This document shows positions 12,301-23,283 of a DNA stretch of 64,000 nt, one piece after another (position 1 is the first letter of the stretch; each line of letters opens with the position of its first letter). The stretch is from Paralvinella palmiformis (lineage: Eukaryota; Annelida; Polychaeta; Terebellida; Alvinellidae), in NCBI GenBank assembly GCA_025642065.1, contig JAODUP010000549.1, positions 62,501 to 126,500 of the forward strand, in the 5' to 3' direction. The position numbers and the translations under genes were made by a program. The notes below the pieces were generated by a model. It saw only the letters and a program-made list of their open reading frames with translations, made no database searches and was not told the DNA's origin.

Positions 12301-15300
12301 CTCAGAACATCAACATCTATAAACGTCCTTTGAAGTGACAGGTGACAATATCTATTCACCATCTACCCAAATCCTAATATAACAATAAAATTGCACGTTT
12401 CTGTCATCAAAACATAAATATAAATAAAACTAGACATATCTAAATATAAAATATTCTATACCTCCACATATCTATACATATATATGTAGATCTAAGCATG
12501 TGTCTGATCTACTCATCAGCCTGTGGGGCCCAGCTAATCGGCTTTTCGTACGCGACAAATATGTCACGCCTACATGTGATGTAATGATATATTAGCACAA
12601 ATACGTCAGTCAGTATCATAGAACATCATATGAACACAAATATAAAAAGGTTAATGATGATAAAAGTGTATGAGAGAGAAAAAGGGAGAGAAAATAGATA
12701 GAAAGATATATGGATGCAATAAAAGTTGGTTATAAATAACTAGGATATAACGAAATCGTTGCTTAAATCGAAGTGGTTTAATGGCCATTCACTTCCATAG
12801 TAAAGATATAACGAAATTTATACAAAGAAAACTTACTTATTTCTAAGTGATTTTTCGGGCTTTTTAAATCGCGTCCGTTTGAAAATATAAATTGTCAGTC
12901 AATCCAACCACTGTTGTGATCATTGTTTTGATGACAGAAACATGCAATTTTATTGTTATATTAGGATTCGGGTAGATGGCGAATATATATTGACACCTGT
13001 CACTTCAAAGGACATTGCGGCATGAGATAAACTACAAACTTTGGATTGGCTTGTCATCCTGTTTAAATAGAGAACATTTTCTATCAGTAATAAAATATCG
13101 CAATGGCTAGCAAACGTAAACCAGTATCTAATAACGCAAAGTTGCAAGCTATTAACCAAGTTGACAAAAAAAAGTGAGACTCAAATTGCTAAAGAATATG
13201 GTGTCAGAGACTAGGAACACATTTTCTCCGTGTCTTCCATTCATGGCAAACCATCAGTAATAAAAAGGGTCATTTTCATCAATTATCGCTCAAGCATCGG
13301 TAACTAATATCTCATACATACGTGGCACCTAGATTTGAAAACTGGGATAAATCGAAGTATCACCATAACGAAACGAATTCCCATTCCCCTTGAATTTCGT
13401 TATAGCCAACTTTTAATGTAGATAGAAAGATAGAGAGCGAGAGAGAGAGAGCGAGAGAGAGAGAGAGAGCGAGAGAGAGCGAGAGAGAGAGAGCCATTGT
13501 TGGTGCAAATCCGCTTATTCGAACATACCAAGACGTACAAGAACTAGGCTATCACCATTCGTTTCATCCCCCTAGTCTGAAATACAGTACATGGTCTTGA
13601 AATATGCGTAAGATGATCTATGTTATCTGATTAGCAACACCTTCAATTAGCATTTATCAATCAGACCCCGTGTCCTCTTCAGCGAAACATTATCTTACCA
13701 CAGACGAAGCTGGAATAATGGACAGAGAGCATCATTTGAGTGATAGGGTCTGCTCATCAGAACAAATTGTCACTCGTTTATAAGAAGATGGTGCTTCTGT
13801 CGAGATTACGATCATCCACGATTTGCCCTAATGACAGTACGAGCTACCAAAATGTTAATAGTTACTGTTATATTGAGTCAAAACGATACGTAGGGCGCCT
13901 TCGTGGTCAGCTTGTTAGCGCGTTGGACCACAGCTCACTACCACCTGAGTTCGATCTCGGCGTGGCAATATCTGAAGGGTGTTTCGTCTTTGAGTTCGCT
14001 TCATTACCTCTGGAGGTCGCTCGGCCCATTTAGCCTACCATGTGCCATAGCCTCCCGTTTATTGACCTCGGTGTTATAAGAGCGAAGTCCAAATTTGTCT
14101 CTGGCTGAGAGATATTTCGCACTTTAAAACAAAGATTCCAGTCTCATCATCTCACAGATAGATCTCAGTTAGAACCAGTTCCCTGGGGGGTAAACAAAGC
14201 AGACACTCACGAGGAAGGTTCCCGTGAATATGTAGTTCATAAAAGTTAATTTCCGGCCCAATGCCACCTATCTATGTCAGATGGAGATAGAACGGAAGAT
14301 AATATGGAAGAACGTCAAATATGGGGCAGGCGAGGGAGGGACGGACTCAGTGACCGAAAGTAGGGAGGGATGGGTGGGTGGGTGGCTGGCTGGCTGGATG
14401 GATGGATGGATGGTAAAAGCTCATCAAACACAACGGCGAAACAGACGTTTGGAACATCCTTCCAGTGACTTGATATCACTACTTTTTATTCCTATGCTAC
14501 AGTACCTCGAGTAAGATTACCTATAGGGAGGTCAACGTGACATTCCCCGTTCAATATACCTTTCCCGATTGAGGAAATTCTACTTGGCGAGTTCCTACTC
14601 CAGAACGCTAATCTTATTTTAAATATAGGCATAGTATGTTGACACCTGCCACTTCTACGCCCTTCCACAGTCGTGAATCGGCACTCTGTTTAGCACCTGT
14701 CACACCTGTGACGTGGGGCCGAGGGGCGATCCCACAAACACAGATATAAGTCGGATTATAACTCAGAACCTATCGGTTTGCAGCAGACCGGCCTAGCCAC
14801 TGGGCTATCGTGGAGCCGTGATTAGTGAACGTATAGGTTTTGAGGAACGTATAGATCTCGGCACTCTGAGCCAGTGCCATCACGCACCCTTTAAGCAATG
14901 ATCAATTGGTAACCCGACGCTTCAGATATTGCTAATTCGGCGCTAATGTCTGATCATTAACGGCAACAGATTAGCGGCAGACAGCTGAATCATCAACCGG
15001 TTCCTATAACTGGATGTCAATATCCACCAGGTAACGTACAGGTAAAGGATCGCGCTAAAATCTCCCATTACCAACGTGTGTACGTACGGGCCCGTCTAGT
15101 AAAACAACACTCTATAGGCCTAATAAACCAGACAGTTCGTCAATATTAAACAATACGCTGACATAATTATAGATACCTGTCACCTCTTCGTCGACCGAAC
15201 TGTCACGGAACATCACTGACACGGCGCCAATAATGTTAGAAAATGGTGCCACTTTTACGGCCACTTTTGTGCACGAGGTGGGCTAAATGGGCCGAACGTC

Positions 15301-15690
15301 CACAAAGGTAATGAGGCGAAGTGAAATATGAAACATCCTTCTGGCATAGCCCGGCCAGGGTTTGAACCCAGGCACTATAGATATATGGCCAACCGCGCTA
15401 CCAGTTAGGCCATGGAGGCGCCCCTACCGTAATAGTTTTAGAATCATAGGATGGAATGTTGTTGAAGTCAATTGTTAAGAATCCTTCGATGATTGGCAGA
15501 ATATTAATTAGTTTGATTTATCTCTATATAGATCAAAAAGGCTGTGTGGCCGAACATACCTGTTGTCATAAATAAATAAATAAAAACGGTTTATTAATTT
15601 CAACTGATCTTCATATACGAACTTTCACTATAGCAGCCAATGTTGTTGTTGTTGTTTTATAAAAGTAATAATATTAGTTTTGACATTATC

Positions 15691-15724
<34 letters not shown>

Positions 15725-15859
15725 TATTAGAGTGAATGAATGCAGGTTAAGTGATAATACGTGTAGGGACGCCAAATAATTAATCATTCAAATTTCCGTA
15801 GTCTGATATATTACGGCTTGATTAGAGTACACAGTCTAAGTATTGCATATTGAATTATG

Positions 15860-15925
<66 letters not shown>

Positions 15926-16468
15926 TGCGTTCATTTCATAATTCAATATGCAATACATAAAATGATTCAATACTAATAATGTGTATATATCCATATAAAT
16001 GCCAAGTCAATTTGCCATCAACATTGAATATAGTAGTTACCTTAATCTATCTGATTAACACAGTCGACTATTAGCTCAAAACGCTATCGGGATTTGGGGC
16101 GTGTACCGTTAATCATATACTTGCTGTATATGTTAGAGAGTGTCTATTGATGCAGTTGCCATTATCTATTTTACGGTCAGTTCAATACATCTGCCATGTA
16201 ATGATAGAGTGTTCTGTTGGCTTGCCATTACCTTCGATGGCCCACCGCGTCCTTATACCTGACTCGCTCAGGTCATGTCGGGTTACTTGGTCAATTCTAG
16301 CCCCTTTGCTGGCGACCAAAGAGCATCATCTACGTCTAGAATCTGTTCGTCTCTCACTATATCTTTCTATCTATTTTTTTAGCTAGCTATCTATATAACT
16401 ATCTATCTATTGGTCCGTCTGTCTGTCTGTCTGTCTGTCTTCCTATCTAAGTTCCTATATATCTATAA

Positions 16469-16526
<58 letters not shown>

Positions 16527-16554
16527 GTTTCTGTCTGTCTATCTATCTAAGTTC

Positions 16555-16644
<90 letters not shown>

Positions 16645-16711
16645 CCATCTATCTATTTATTCATCCATCTATCTGTTTGTCTGTCTGTCTGTCTGTATGT
16701 CTCTATCCAAG

Positions 16712-16780
<69 letters not shown>

Positions 16781-18468
16781 ATCTATCTATCTATCTATCT
16801 ATATATCTATCTTTATATCTATCTATCTGTGTGTTGTTGTTGTTGTTCCCTATAACGCTAAGCTACCAGGGCACACAGAATCTTGGAACTTATCTGCGTA
16901 AAAAAGTTAAACCTACATATAACATACGGAACAATGATGCGATGAACTTCGCCACCATAGCCTCAAAATCAATCTGGCTTCCCGGTCAATCGATGTTTAT
17001 GTTTCAGTAAGCTCTTAAAAGCCGCAGCGACCTATATTCATGAGCTGCCACGAAAATAGACGGATTTGTCGAAGACGACATCCTTACAGGTAAGCCCTCT
17101 CATGGTGTCTTTTATCTACGCCTTCAGCGATCTCCTTTAGACAATCTACTTCGCCCGAGCGTTTCGTGGCCGTAAAAGAGACATCTGCTCCGCACTCGAT
17201 GAAACGTGGGCGAATTTACGCCCATTGGTTTCGGTTCAGTGATTTCTGAAGGTGACATCATAGGGAAGAGATTTCCCCTTGGATGATAATTTACATAGAG
17301 ACAAAAAACAACTCACAGCTCCGACCGGAAGCGAAAACAACGACCTCGTCATGTCGATAAGCATTAATACATCGGGAATATTAAATATTCCGAACGTTTG
17401 TAGGCATAGTAGTGCCGATTCTTTGACGTAATGATCCCATAGATTATGTAAAACGGATTTGAATAATTTGAATAATAATAAGTTATTTAAAAGTGGGATT
17501 AAAATGACAAGAAAACATTATCTAGATTATCTAGAAAGCGTAAGCCATGACGTTGTAATAAACGCGAATCTACGCCAGGAACCAAGTTTTGCGAATCATC
17601 TCGATCCAGTTTCCGTTATCATTTGTCCGATTATAGGTAGATTTCATACCATGATATGGATAGAGCTGAAGTGCATTAGCTGGAAATAAATCTAAATCCG
17701 GGATTAGACTGGCTTAATAGACTGGGAATAATATTTCATATCCCAGAATTAAGTTAACGATATTTGTCGGGATAGCATTTTGTTTCGAAATAATCTATAT
17801 ATTTTATAGAGATACGGTATTCGACAAGCAAGCAAGCGCGCACGCACACACGTACGCGCGCGGAAAAACTCACAAAGACGCACCTACTCACACACGCAAA
17901 CATACAAATGATAAAATAGTTTATATCCACGCCACACGCTACTCAAATCAGCGAAACAACAAAATCCATTTTAGCCGGCACGTTTAGCTCCCGAGACAAC
18001 AATTCTCGGCAAATGGCGATTTATAGCCCATTTCAACCCGTCCTCTTCCCAGTACGGATAAGCTCCCATTGTCCCGTCGCTTTTCGTACCGGGGTTGGAT
18101 GGGCGATCCGCTTTCATCGTCCACATCCACCGCGAATAAAGACCGATGGCACCGCTTTCTCTCCGCCTTGGACCGAGCCCAAGAAAGCCCAGCCAGCGTC
18201 GTCCTCGACCGGAGTTCCACACCGGCCACCAAACCATCCTCCCGACTGACAGATGGCCAGGTTTACCTGTCGATCGTTTCACGTGTGAAGTTTTATTAGG
18301 ACGGCTCGCTTACCTTAACCAGGGCGTGTTCGGGCATGTTCTCGGCGATCCGGCCGTAGACGATGGGCTCTTTGATTTCGGAGACGTGCTGAAACTCCTC
18401 CATGCAGTTCTTGATGATAATCGGGGCCACCTGATTCGTCCGTACCATGTGCTGTCTTTGGTCATCAA
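2849..18468 (-). CDS. PALD1: Paladin (PALD1) orthologue, N-terminal part, two exons in window
   Basis: Paladin is a cytosolic protein with phosphatase-like (CX5R) repeats. The mammalian protein is reported to act on phosphoinositides and to tune endocytic sorting of growth-factor receptors. The exons 18468-18314 and 3028-2849 join in phase 0 across an intron of about 15.3 kb. The product follows human paladin: [10 protein letters not shown] (human NKVAPVVITYN), then NMPEHALVK joined to GAYFLVKDV (human NTPEHYLVQ-GRYFLVRDV), then FPVYGMGQP (human LTVFGMGQP). The match runs across the junction, which confirms the splice. These exons cover the conserved N-terminal region only; the CX5R catalytic motifs would be coded before base 1. 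The initiator Met is not certain: either the M of HMVRTNQ or one in an upstream exon. Recognition is from memory of the human protein. Confidence 0.88.
3150..3214 (+). mobile_element. tRNA-like SINE head, family C, interrupted by family A
   Basis: GTGTGTTGCAAACCTCCAGG and TGTGTTCGAATCC (B box), after which a family A copy begins at once. Confidence 0.55.
3215..3405 (+). mobile_element. SINE family A, full-length, nested
   Basis: It has both A box (GGTCTAGTTGGTAGCGCG) and B box (GTTCGAATC), a full body and an ATC-rich end. It is inserted directly against another tRNA-like head (3150-3214) of family C. Confidence 0.88.
3876..4041 (-). mobile_element. SINE family B, 5' half
   Basis: The minus strand has GGCCTCACGGGTAGAGCG, a diverged B box (GGTTCGGACG), TATAGTAGGAGGAGG and CCACCGAATATGCC, and is truncated in the body. 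Confidence 0.75.
4042..5853. other. Paladin intron, mostly unique
   Basis: Contains a weak tRNA-like stretch (4468-4530), a CAA-rich patch (4980-5000) and the CA tract at 5247. No coding signal. Confidence 0.5.
5247..5279. repeat. CA microsatellite
   Basis: Uninterrupted CA dinucleotides. Confidence 0.95.
5854..6164. repeat. Compound microsatellite GAGT-CAGT-GGT
   Basis: About 80 nt of GAGT, about 100 nt of CAGT, then about 130 nt of GGT, all without TSD-like flanks; 310 nt in total. Confidence 0.95.
6356..6513 (-). mobile_element. SINE family A, near full-length
   Basis: The minus strand reads GGGCGCCTCCGTGGTCTAAT, an intact B box (GTTCGAATC), TGAAGGGTGTTTCATCTTTG and the GCCCATTTAGCC body. 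Confidence 0.87.
7061..7260. repeat. CTAT/CTGT microsatellite
   Basis: An interrupted tetranucleotide tract, the source of several Tyr/Leu/Ser-rich spurious frames. Confidence 0.95.
7395..7512. repeat. GT and GGTGT microsatellite
   Basis: Pure GT for about 30 nt then degenerate TGGTGTGC units. Confidence 0.9.
8066..8276 (+). repeat. 12-bp minisatellite (AACATGAGATGT)
   Basis: About 17 units with AT-rich variants (AACATGAGATAT) at regular places, suggesting a higher-order pattern of three or four units. Open on both strands because 12 is a multiple of 3. Confidence 0.9.
8838..9030 (+). mobile_element. SINE with family A body and a different tRNA-like head
   Basis: The body GGTGTTTCATC and the GGTGGCCGTTTAACG end belong to family A. 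The head (GACGTAGCTGATAGAGCGGC ... GTTAAATCC) is not the usual one and contains a G10 run. Confidence 0.6.
9321..9355. repeat. ATG microsatellite
   Basis: About 11 pure ATG units. Confidence 0.95.
9452..9496 (+). mobile_element. SINE family A, short body fragment
   Basis: GACCCATTTAGTCCACTATG followed by a CAACAA-rich stretch; the 3' body only. Confidence 0.5.
9888..9982. repeat. AAT/AGT trinucleotide microsatellite
   Basis: AAT units passing into AGT units with ACT interruptions; the source of a spurious poly-Ser frame. Confidence 0.95.
9983..11479. other. Paladin intron, unique AT-rich DNA
   Basis: A C-rich patch lies at 10571-10594. The frame 10668-10916 lacks an ATG start and any recognisable motif. 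Confidence 0.5.
11480..11655 (+). mobile_element. SINE family D, central and 3' part
   Basis: It shares GGCTATGTGTTTGAGTAA, CTCCTTTGGGAGTTGAG and AGGTCTGAGTCAGGGATA with the full copy, plus a tail TGTAAAGCGCCTTAGAGCAG and an AAATGTCACATTATA end. Confidence 0.78.
11668..11790 (+). repeat. TG-anchored dispersed repeat, short copy
   Basis: (GT)n then TTAGCTGTGTATAATAAGGC and ACAGGCACAGAGAATG, returning to (GT)n. Confidence 0.6.
12273..12600 (+). repeat. TG-anchored repeat, second subtype with 3' extension
   Basis: After a GTGTGCGCG tract: TAGGATACATATGTAGTGGC and CAGAACATCAACATCTATAA. The later part, TCTAAGCATGTGTCTGATCT and CGTACGCGACAAATATGTCA (12493-12570), is shared with 33080-33160. Both therefore descend from one longer element. 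Confidence 0.6.
12722..13413 (+). mobile_element. Pogo/Tigger-like DNA transposon, internally deleted, 692 bp
   Basis: Termini are inverted: AAAGTTGGTTATAA at the left, and the complement of AAAGTTGGCTATAACGAAAT at the right. The left end has a short insertion before its TATAACGAAAT. A TA dinucleotide flanks each side (12720-12721, 13414-13415), the target duplication of the Tc1/mariner superfamily. An internal reading-frame relic resembles the CENP-B-type N-terminal helix-turn-helix of pogo/Tigger transposases. The catalytic core is missing, so it can at most be mobilised in trans. Confidence 0.75.
13103..13260 (+). pseudogene. Relic of pogo/Tigger transposase N-terminus
   Basis: An ATG opens [20 protein letters not shown], which looks like the start of a CENPB_N/Tigger DNA-binding domain (usual opening MxSKRKxxT...K..I). 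It breaks at an A8 run (13164-13171) with one base too many; the +1 frame then gives [11 protein letters not shown], the recognition helix of the same fold, before a stop. So it carries one frameshift and a later nonsense codon. Confidence 0.65.
13427..13493. repeat. GA microsatellite with GAGC interruptions
   Basis: Begins 14 nt after the right end of the pogo-like element. Confidence 0.9.
13893..14047 (+). mobile_element. SINE family A, near full-length
   Basis: The A box (GTGGTCAGCTTGTTAGCGCG) and the B box (lacking one A) are both recognisable. The body is intact to TTTAGCCTACCATGTGCC. Confidence 0.87.
14728..14818 (-). mobile_element. tRNA-like SINE head, family C
   Basis: The minus strand reads ATAGCCCAGTGGCTAGGC, GTCTGCTGCAAACCG and GTTATAATCC, matching the head at 52743. 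Confidence 0.55.
15253..15424 (-). mobile_element. SINE family A, full-length
   Basis: The minus strand has GGGCGCCTCCATGGCCTAAC, a B box (GGTTCAAACC) and a body ending CGTAAAA. It is one of the more diverged full copies. Confidence 0.85.
15840..15956. repeat. 24-bp perfect inverted repeat around an AT tract
   Basis: GTATTGCATATTGAATTATG+AAAT at 15840-15863 is exactly the complement of 15933-15956. The 69-nt loop is almost all (AT)n. It could extrude as a cruciform or form a hairpin RNA. Confidence 0.95.
16364..16815. repeat. 450-nt compound microsatellite CTAT-GT-CTGT-AT
   Basis: CTAT, about 80 nt of pure GT (16563-16642), CTGT/CTAT, then AT (16745-16778) and CTAT again. Confidence 0.95.
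16816..18313. other. Paladin intron proximal part, no recognised element
   Basis: A cluster of CG dinucleotides at 18000-18250 makes overlapping spurious frames beside the exon. A donor-like gtaagc at 17091 is present on the plus strand. No protein similarity seen. Confidence 0.45.
18314..18468 (-). CDS. PALD1: Paladin exon with NQVAP...PEHALVK
   Basis: The donor on the minus strand is GTTAAG/gtaagc (exon ends at 18314). The likely acceptor is tgtccaaacag, giving a start at 18468. The frame stays open to 18541 but has no ATG and is closed by TGA inside the adjacent GAGT/CACT microsatellite, so the exon cannot extend far. Another acceptor a few codons downstream (caaagacag before CACATGG) is possible. 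Key residues are [18 protein letters not shown] and [10 protein letters not shown]. Confidence 0.85.
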
Positions 18469-18535
18469 CTGTTTGGACAATCGGGGTGAGAAATGGCAGG
18501 CTGTACGTGAGCCAGTAGTTCGCCGATCCGTATCC

Positions 18536-18621
18536 ACTCACTCACTCACTCACTCGCTCACTTACTTACTCAATCGCTCATTCACTCAATTAATCATTCA
18601 TTCACCCACTCACTTACCTAC

Positions 18622-18652
<31 letters not shown>
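18536..18652. repeat. CACT/AATC tetranucleotide tract
   Basis: It sits immediately upstream (transcript sense) of the paladin exon and supplies the stop that closes its frame. Confidence 0.9.
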
Positions 18653-18658
<6 letters not shown>

Positions 18659-18802
18659 TTAACTTTAACACATATATTCAACTATTAGAACGATATTATG
18701 ATTATGTTTAATAATGTTATTAAATACTACAGACGTCTCAACGTGGTAAACTGTTAATGTCATCACACACATAACACTGGGACCATGTTTCTTAACGCAG
18801 TC

Positions 18803-18840
18803 GGTATCTGAAGGGTGTTTCAGCCTTAACTTCGCGTCGA
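18803..18840 (+). mobile_element. SINE family A, 38-nt scrap
   Basis: Only TATCTGAAGGGTGTTTCAGC and the start of the body are recognisable. Confidence 0.5.
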
Positions 18841-20127
18841 ATTGCGATTCAGTCCAACACTTGGTTAGGTAATTTAGATAACAAAATTCCTTCTAATTAT
18901 TACTGAAGCTTCATATCTCGTACGCAGATAAATATGATGGCACAAATATTTCATAGATTTTCTACAACCCATTAACCTCAAATGGCGGCTTATTGTCTGC
19001 TAATCAGATATTGTTACCTAATCCGACCTCATCAATACCTGATATACATATTTACATAAAGATGAGAATAGAATGTGTCATGTGACCTGTTCAATGAATC
19101 TTCATCTGGCAATCGATATGCGCCACAGATGGGATTGATAAAGTAAACATTACTCTCAGCTCAAACTACTGACACACAAAAAGAAACACGACAGGTGTGC
19201 TGTTTGTTGTTAGATGTTACTACCTTTAAGAAAGGAGTGATATTCATATCCATTTACCTGGCCATATTTGGCAGTGTTGGGGTGGTACCATTAGTACCAC
19301 CTTGGTCGAACCACTGGTACTACCCTGGAGGAGCCACTGGTACCATCCCGAAGGAACCAATTAAAGGGTCGATAAGGACATTTAAAGGTCACAACGCCCG
19401 GTGAACTGCCTAAGTATGCGTGTGTGTGCGTATGTTGGTGGTGTGCGTGTGTGTGCGTGCGCCAGTAGTTACCCAACTAGTTACCGTGCTATTTGTACTT
19501 ACCTAACGAGCTATTTAATGATCCGTGATCCTCTGAGATAGGGTGACGTAGTCGTATTCCATCCCTCACCAAGGGGGGTGTACTAATGCCACTACCCATC
19601 ACTCTATGTCGTAATCTGTGAATAGATAACATTTACCTGATAATAAAGACAAAATCTTCCTGATCACGATAATGATGATGATTATATGATGATAATAATA
19701 ATAATGCATTTAATAATAATAATAAGAAGAATAATAACAATGCTTTAAATAATAATAATAATAATAATAATAATATAAATTTAACAAAGCCCCTGATACA
19801 AAAATGCATCAAGAATGGTTCTATATATCAAAGTGAATAGCATTTAAGCCAATCAAACCACTTAAAAGTCTTCACAAATTGATGAACATCACTGACATAT
19901 TACTATCAGAACCTTGAGCTCACCAATTAAATCACGTAAGTGCAACATTAAAGGGCCTTCTTTTGTTAGAGTCATCGGTGCTCCACTTCAGGTTGAAGTA
20001 AATGTACCGGGCTGGAGGAAGGGATCTCTTTGATACACAGCTTGCTCCTCCGACCTTTCAAACCTGTACTAATTCAGTTCCAGGTAAGCATTATTTGCAT
20101 TTGTGGGATTATAGGATACCCCCCCCC

Positions 20128-20158
<31 letters not shown>

Positions 20159-20409
20159 TGATCAGTGCCTGGAGCTAACACATTGTTTCACAATTGGTTC
20201 TCATTGTAGGATAAACAATATGGAATAAAATTACTTTAATTTCTATTATGATGAATTGTTTGTTTATTTTATGGAAGGTGGTTGAGGTACTACAAGATTA
20301 GTACACCGGTCAAATGAGTGATCACTTTATTTACGCCTATCACACCTGTGGGGGGTGTTCCTCAATCTGGGAGTGGGAGAGCGGCGTTCGAGGGATTTGA
20401 AAACCTACC

Positions 20410-20443
20410 CGTGAGAGAGAGAGGGAGAGAGAGATAGAGAGAG

Positions 20444-20479
<36 letters not shown>

Positions 20480-20501
20480 GAGAGAGAGAGAGAGAGAGAG
20501 A
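20410..20501. repeat. GA microsatellite
   Basis: A purine tract of about 90 nt on the plus strand. Confidence 0.95.
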
Positions 20502-21319
20502 GCATAATCCTTTAGGTTTCCAATGGGGACGAAAAAACAAAACAATCGCCGGGATATGTGGCTGTTGTTGTTGTTGTTATTGACTACGTATAGCTGTCTA
20601 CTTTTATGTAATCTTCCGACGAAATATTAGACGCTTCATAGTTGTAAGTGCTTATTAAATCAGGTCAATCTCGTTATAGAAACGGTTAATTGCGTGTGTG
20701 CGTGCGTGTGTGTGCATGCACGTGCGTGTGTGCGTGCGTGATCGGGTGAGTAATCGTGTAGTTAACAGCTAGCCGGAAGTGAGGTGCTGACATAAGAGCT
20801 AGAGTTCCATCAAGTACGGAGAGGTGACCTTCTGTCACCAATGGAGGACACCATCATCTAGATAACATTATAATAACTCATCTCCCTTATCTGATTATAT
20901 CCACCAATGTACGCCCACCATATGTCATCCAGCCTTCCCTCTTACTCCCCCCCCCCCTCTCCCTGATAAAGCTCTAGAATCCTTTTTTAACGTTAAGTTC
21001 TTCGGGGAGGGAGGGAAGGTTGTGTGAGTAAAGCTCTCGGCTTAGAGACGTAATGTACTTCTGGGAAAGACGATATGTCGAGAGCTTGGTGTGTCTATGT
21101 GTTTACTTTCTGGATAATAGATATTATAAAACAGGTGGTGTTATGTCGGTCATTTGGGGGATAATGCTATTTGATAATGAAAGAGAGGGGGGGTTCGTAT
21201 GTTTAGAAAATCCTTTCCCATATTTATACAATTTCTCGTTAATATTTTAACTTTCTTTAAATTTGCTTAAAAACTAATTACATGGGACTTTATTACAAAC
21301 ATGCAAGCACATAGAAACA

Positions 21320-21356
21320 TACACACACACACACACACACTCATGCATGCACACAT

Positions 21357-21428
<72 letters not shown>

Positions 21429-21443
21429 AAGAGAGAGAGAGAA
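21320..21443. repeat. CA-AT-GA compound microsatellite
   Basis: Three dinucleotide tracts in series. Confidence 0.95.
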
Positions 21444-21674
21444 AGATGATGATGAGGTGAATCAGTCAGTGAGTCAGTGGTGTAGAAAACCTCACCACAT
21501 TGGCCATCTGTGAGAGTGATACACCCCAATCAAAACTTAGATATACCATTGTGCTCCCTATAAGTGTCCGGACACGGGTACGGTGACTGTTAGTCAATCC
21601 AGATCGCAACATTCTGATCAGGTTATACTATTAATTAGTTAAACGAAATCAATTGAGTAATGGACGTTTTTTTG

Positions 21675-22252
21675 TGTATGCGGTAGGCTTAATGGGTTGA
21701 AATAATGATGAAACACTCTTCAGACATCCCAAGGCCGGGATTTGAACCCGGACACTAGAAGTTCGTGGTTTATTTTACGGGATAGAACGAAATTCTATTC
21801 CATTCTATCATTAAAGCTAGATCCAGATGAGCAAACAAAAATAATGAATAAGACATATGTCAATCGCACCTGACATTATATTCCAGGTATAGCCCGCGGT
21901 CGTACAAATTACTTGTCTTCTGACATTTAGAACAAATAGATTGTACACAGATAATAAATGATTAATATATTCTCCTAATTGGGTCATTCATGAGATCACG
22001 TGGTGAGTTTTAAGTTCTCAGTTTTGGAGCCGATCCGTTCCAACCAATTTCCGGTCTAAATAATTAATATTCCGTTTTCTAATCCACACTCTACTTGTGC
22101 ACTCATTAACATATATCGCGTCTGTAAAAATGATAGTATACTCAACGAGCGAGTGGAAAGAGGATATATGAGTGGGTGGCCTATTAGAGTGAGTGATTGA
22201 GTGAGTGAGTGAGTGAGTTGAGTGAGTGAGTGAGTGAGTGAGTGAGTGAGTC
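21675..22252 (-). mobile_element. Chimeric dispersed repeat, copy 1
   Basis: Near-identical on the complementary strand to 37621-38215 from the SINE-like B box (21735-21757) to the GAGT tract (22188-22252). Differences are scattered substitutions and a diverged end next to the tetranucleotide tract. Confidence 0.8.
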
Positions 22253-22533
22253 CACACACCCATACAGACCCACCAATCCAACATACACCCAAACCTCTCC
22301 AACCAGTCACCTAACAACTCACTTACGCAACCTTTCGGCGCCATTTTGTGCTAAATGTCACCAGGATATAACAATAAAAGCCTAAAACAGTCACCAAAGT
22401 ATGAATGTTTCTATGATGAGTCGTTGATCTCTATTACCGACATCCGTCATCTTTACATTGTTAGAAACATCCCAGTGTTGCTCACCTGTTGGTGTGATTG
22501 CAACCTATAACATAAAGTGTGTGGGGGTCAAAA

Positions 22534-22535
<2 letters not shown>

Positions 22536-22621
<86 letters not shown>

Positions 22622-22641
22622 TCATCATCATCATCATCATA
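22536..22641. repeat. CT-AT-CAT compound microsatellite
   Basis: CT for about 40 nt, AT for about 45 nt, then CAT units. Confidence 0.95.
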
Positions 22642-23283
22642 GTAGTACTAGCTTCATTCCTGTTGTAATATATGGTTAATGTAAACTTAATAATTATTCA
22701 AACCCATACACACAAAGGATATTAATAATTTAATCGCGAAGTTGTCTTAAGGTTGTAATTTGACCAGTTCGTGGTGTCTATAGGATATTTCATCAATCAG
22801 TGCAGTGCTTCTTGGTCTAATTACACCATTTATCTCGGGAGTGTTCCCACTGCAACATGCCTCAATTGAGACCAGCGCCGAGATTAAGCAAGTCACGTAT
22901 TCGCTCACTCACTTACTCACTCACTCACTCACTCACTCAATCAATGAATGAGTGAGTTGCTTTCGGTTCATAGATTTTTAAATGGTAAAATAAAAGTATA
23001 CTACCTGCCTGCCTTTAAACAAAACTATTATCACGAACAAGGGACACAAATCAGATAACTGTGACCAGACTTGGGGGGGGGTTACATTTTTAGTGTAACT
23101 GTAATGTATCTAGAAACATTTGTCAAATTTTCAAACTTATCTAAATACAACGCTAAAGTATCTTAATTTCAAATACATTTCAGATACATTCTAGATACAT
23201 GATTATTGTAATTGCATATTTTAACACTAATAAGTATTGTTATTATTATTATATATAATTTTATGTATGGTAATTGTCTCATC

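Larger units (their letters stand above)
18653..21674. other. Probable first paladin intron, left part
   Basis: Holds AAT tracts (19680-19780), a GGTACCA-rich quasi-palindrome (19285-19350) and GA/CA tracts. No gene. Confidence 0.45.

Noticed and set aside
16525..17010. 161-codon Cys/Val/Tyr/Ile-rich frame
   Set aside because: Entirely the translation of GT, CTAT and AT tracts.
16994..17096. 80-nt cryptic exon between tttatgtttcag and ACAG/gtaagc
   Set aside because: All three frames contain stops and no neighbour exon was found; at best a noncoding exon.
17971..18282. Minus-strand 103-codon frame next to the paladin exon
   Set aside because: It overlaps three other frames in a CG-rich stretch and lies after the exon's clear donor, so it is intronic.
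19285..19350. GGTACCA-rich quasi-palindrome as an operator or transposon end
   Set aside because: Short, imperfect and without flanking duplication; not enough to call.
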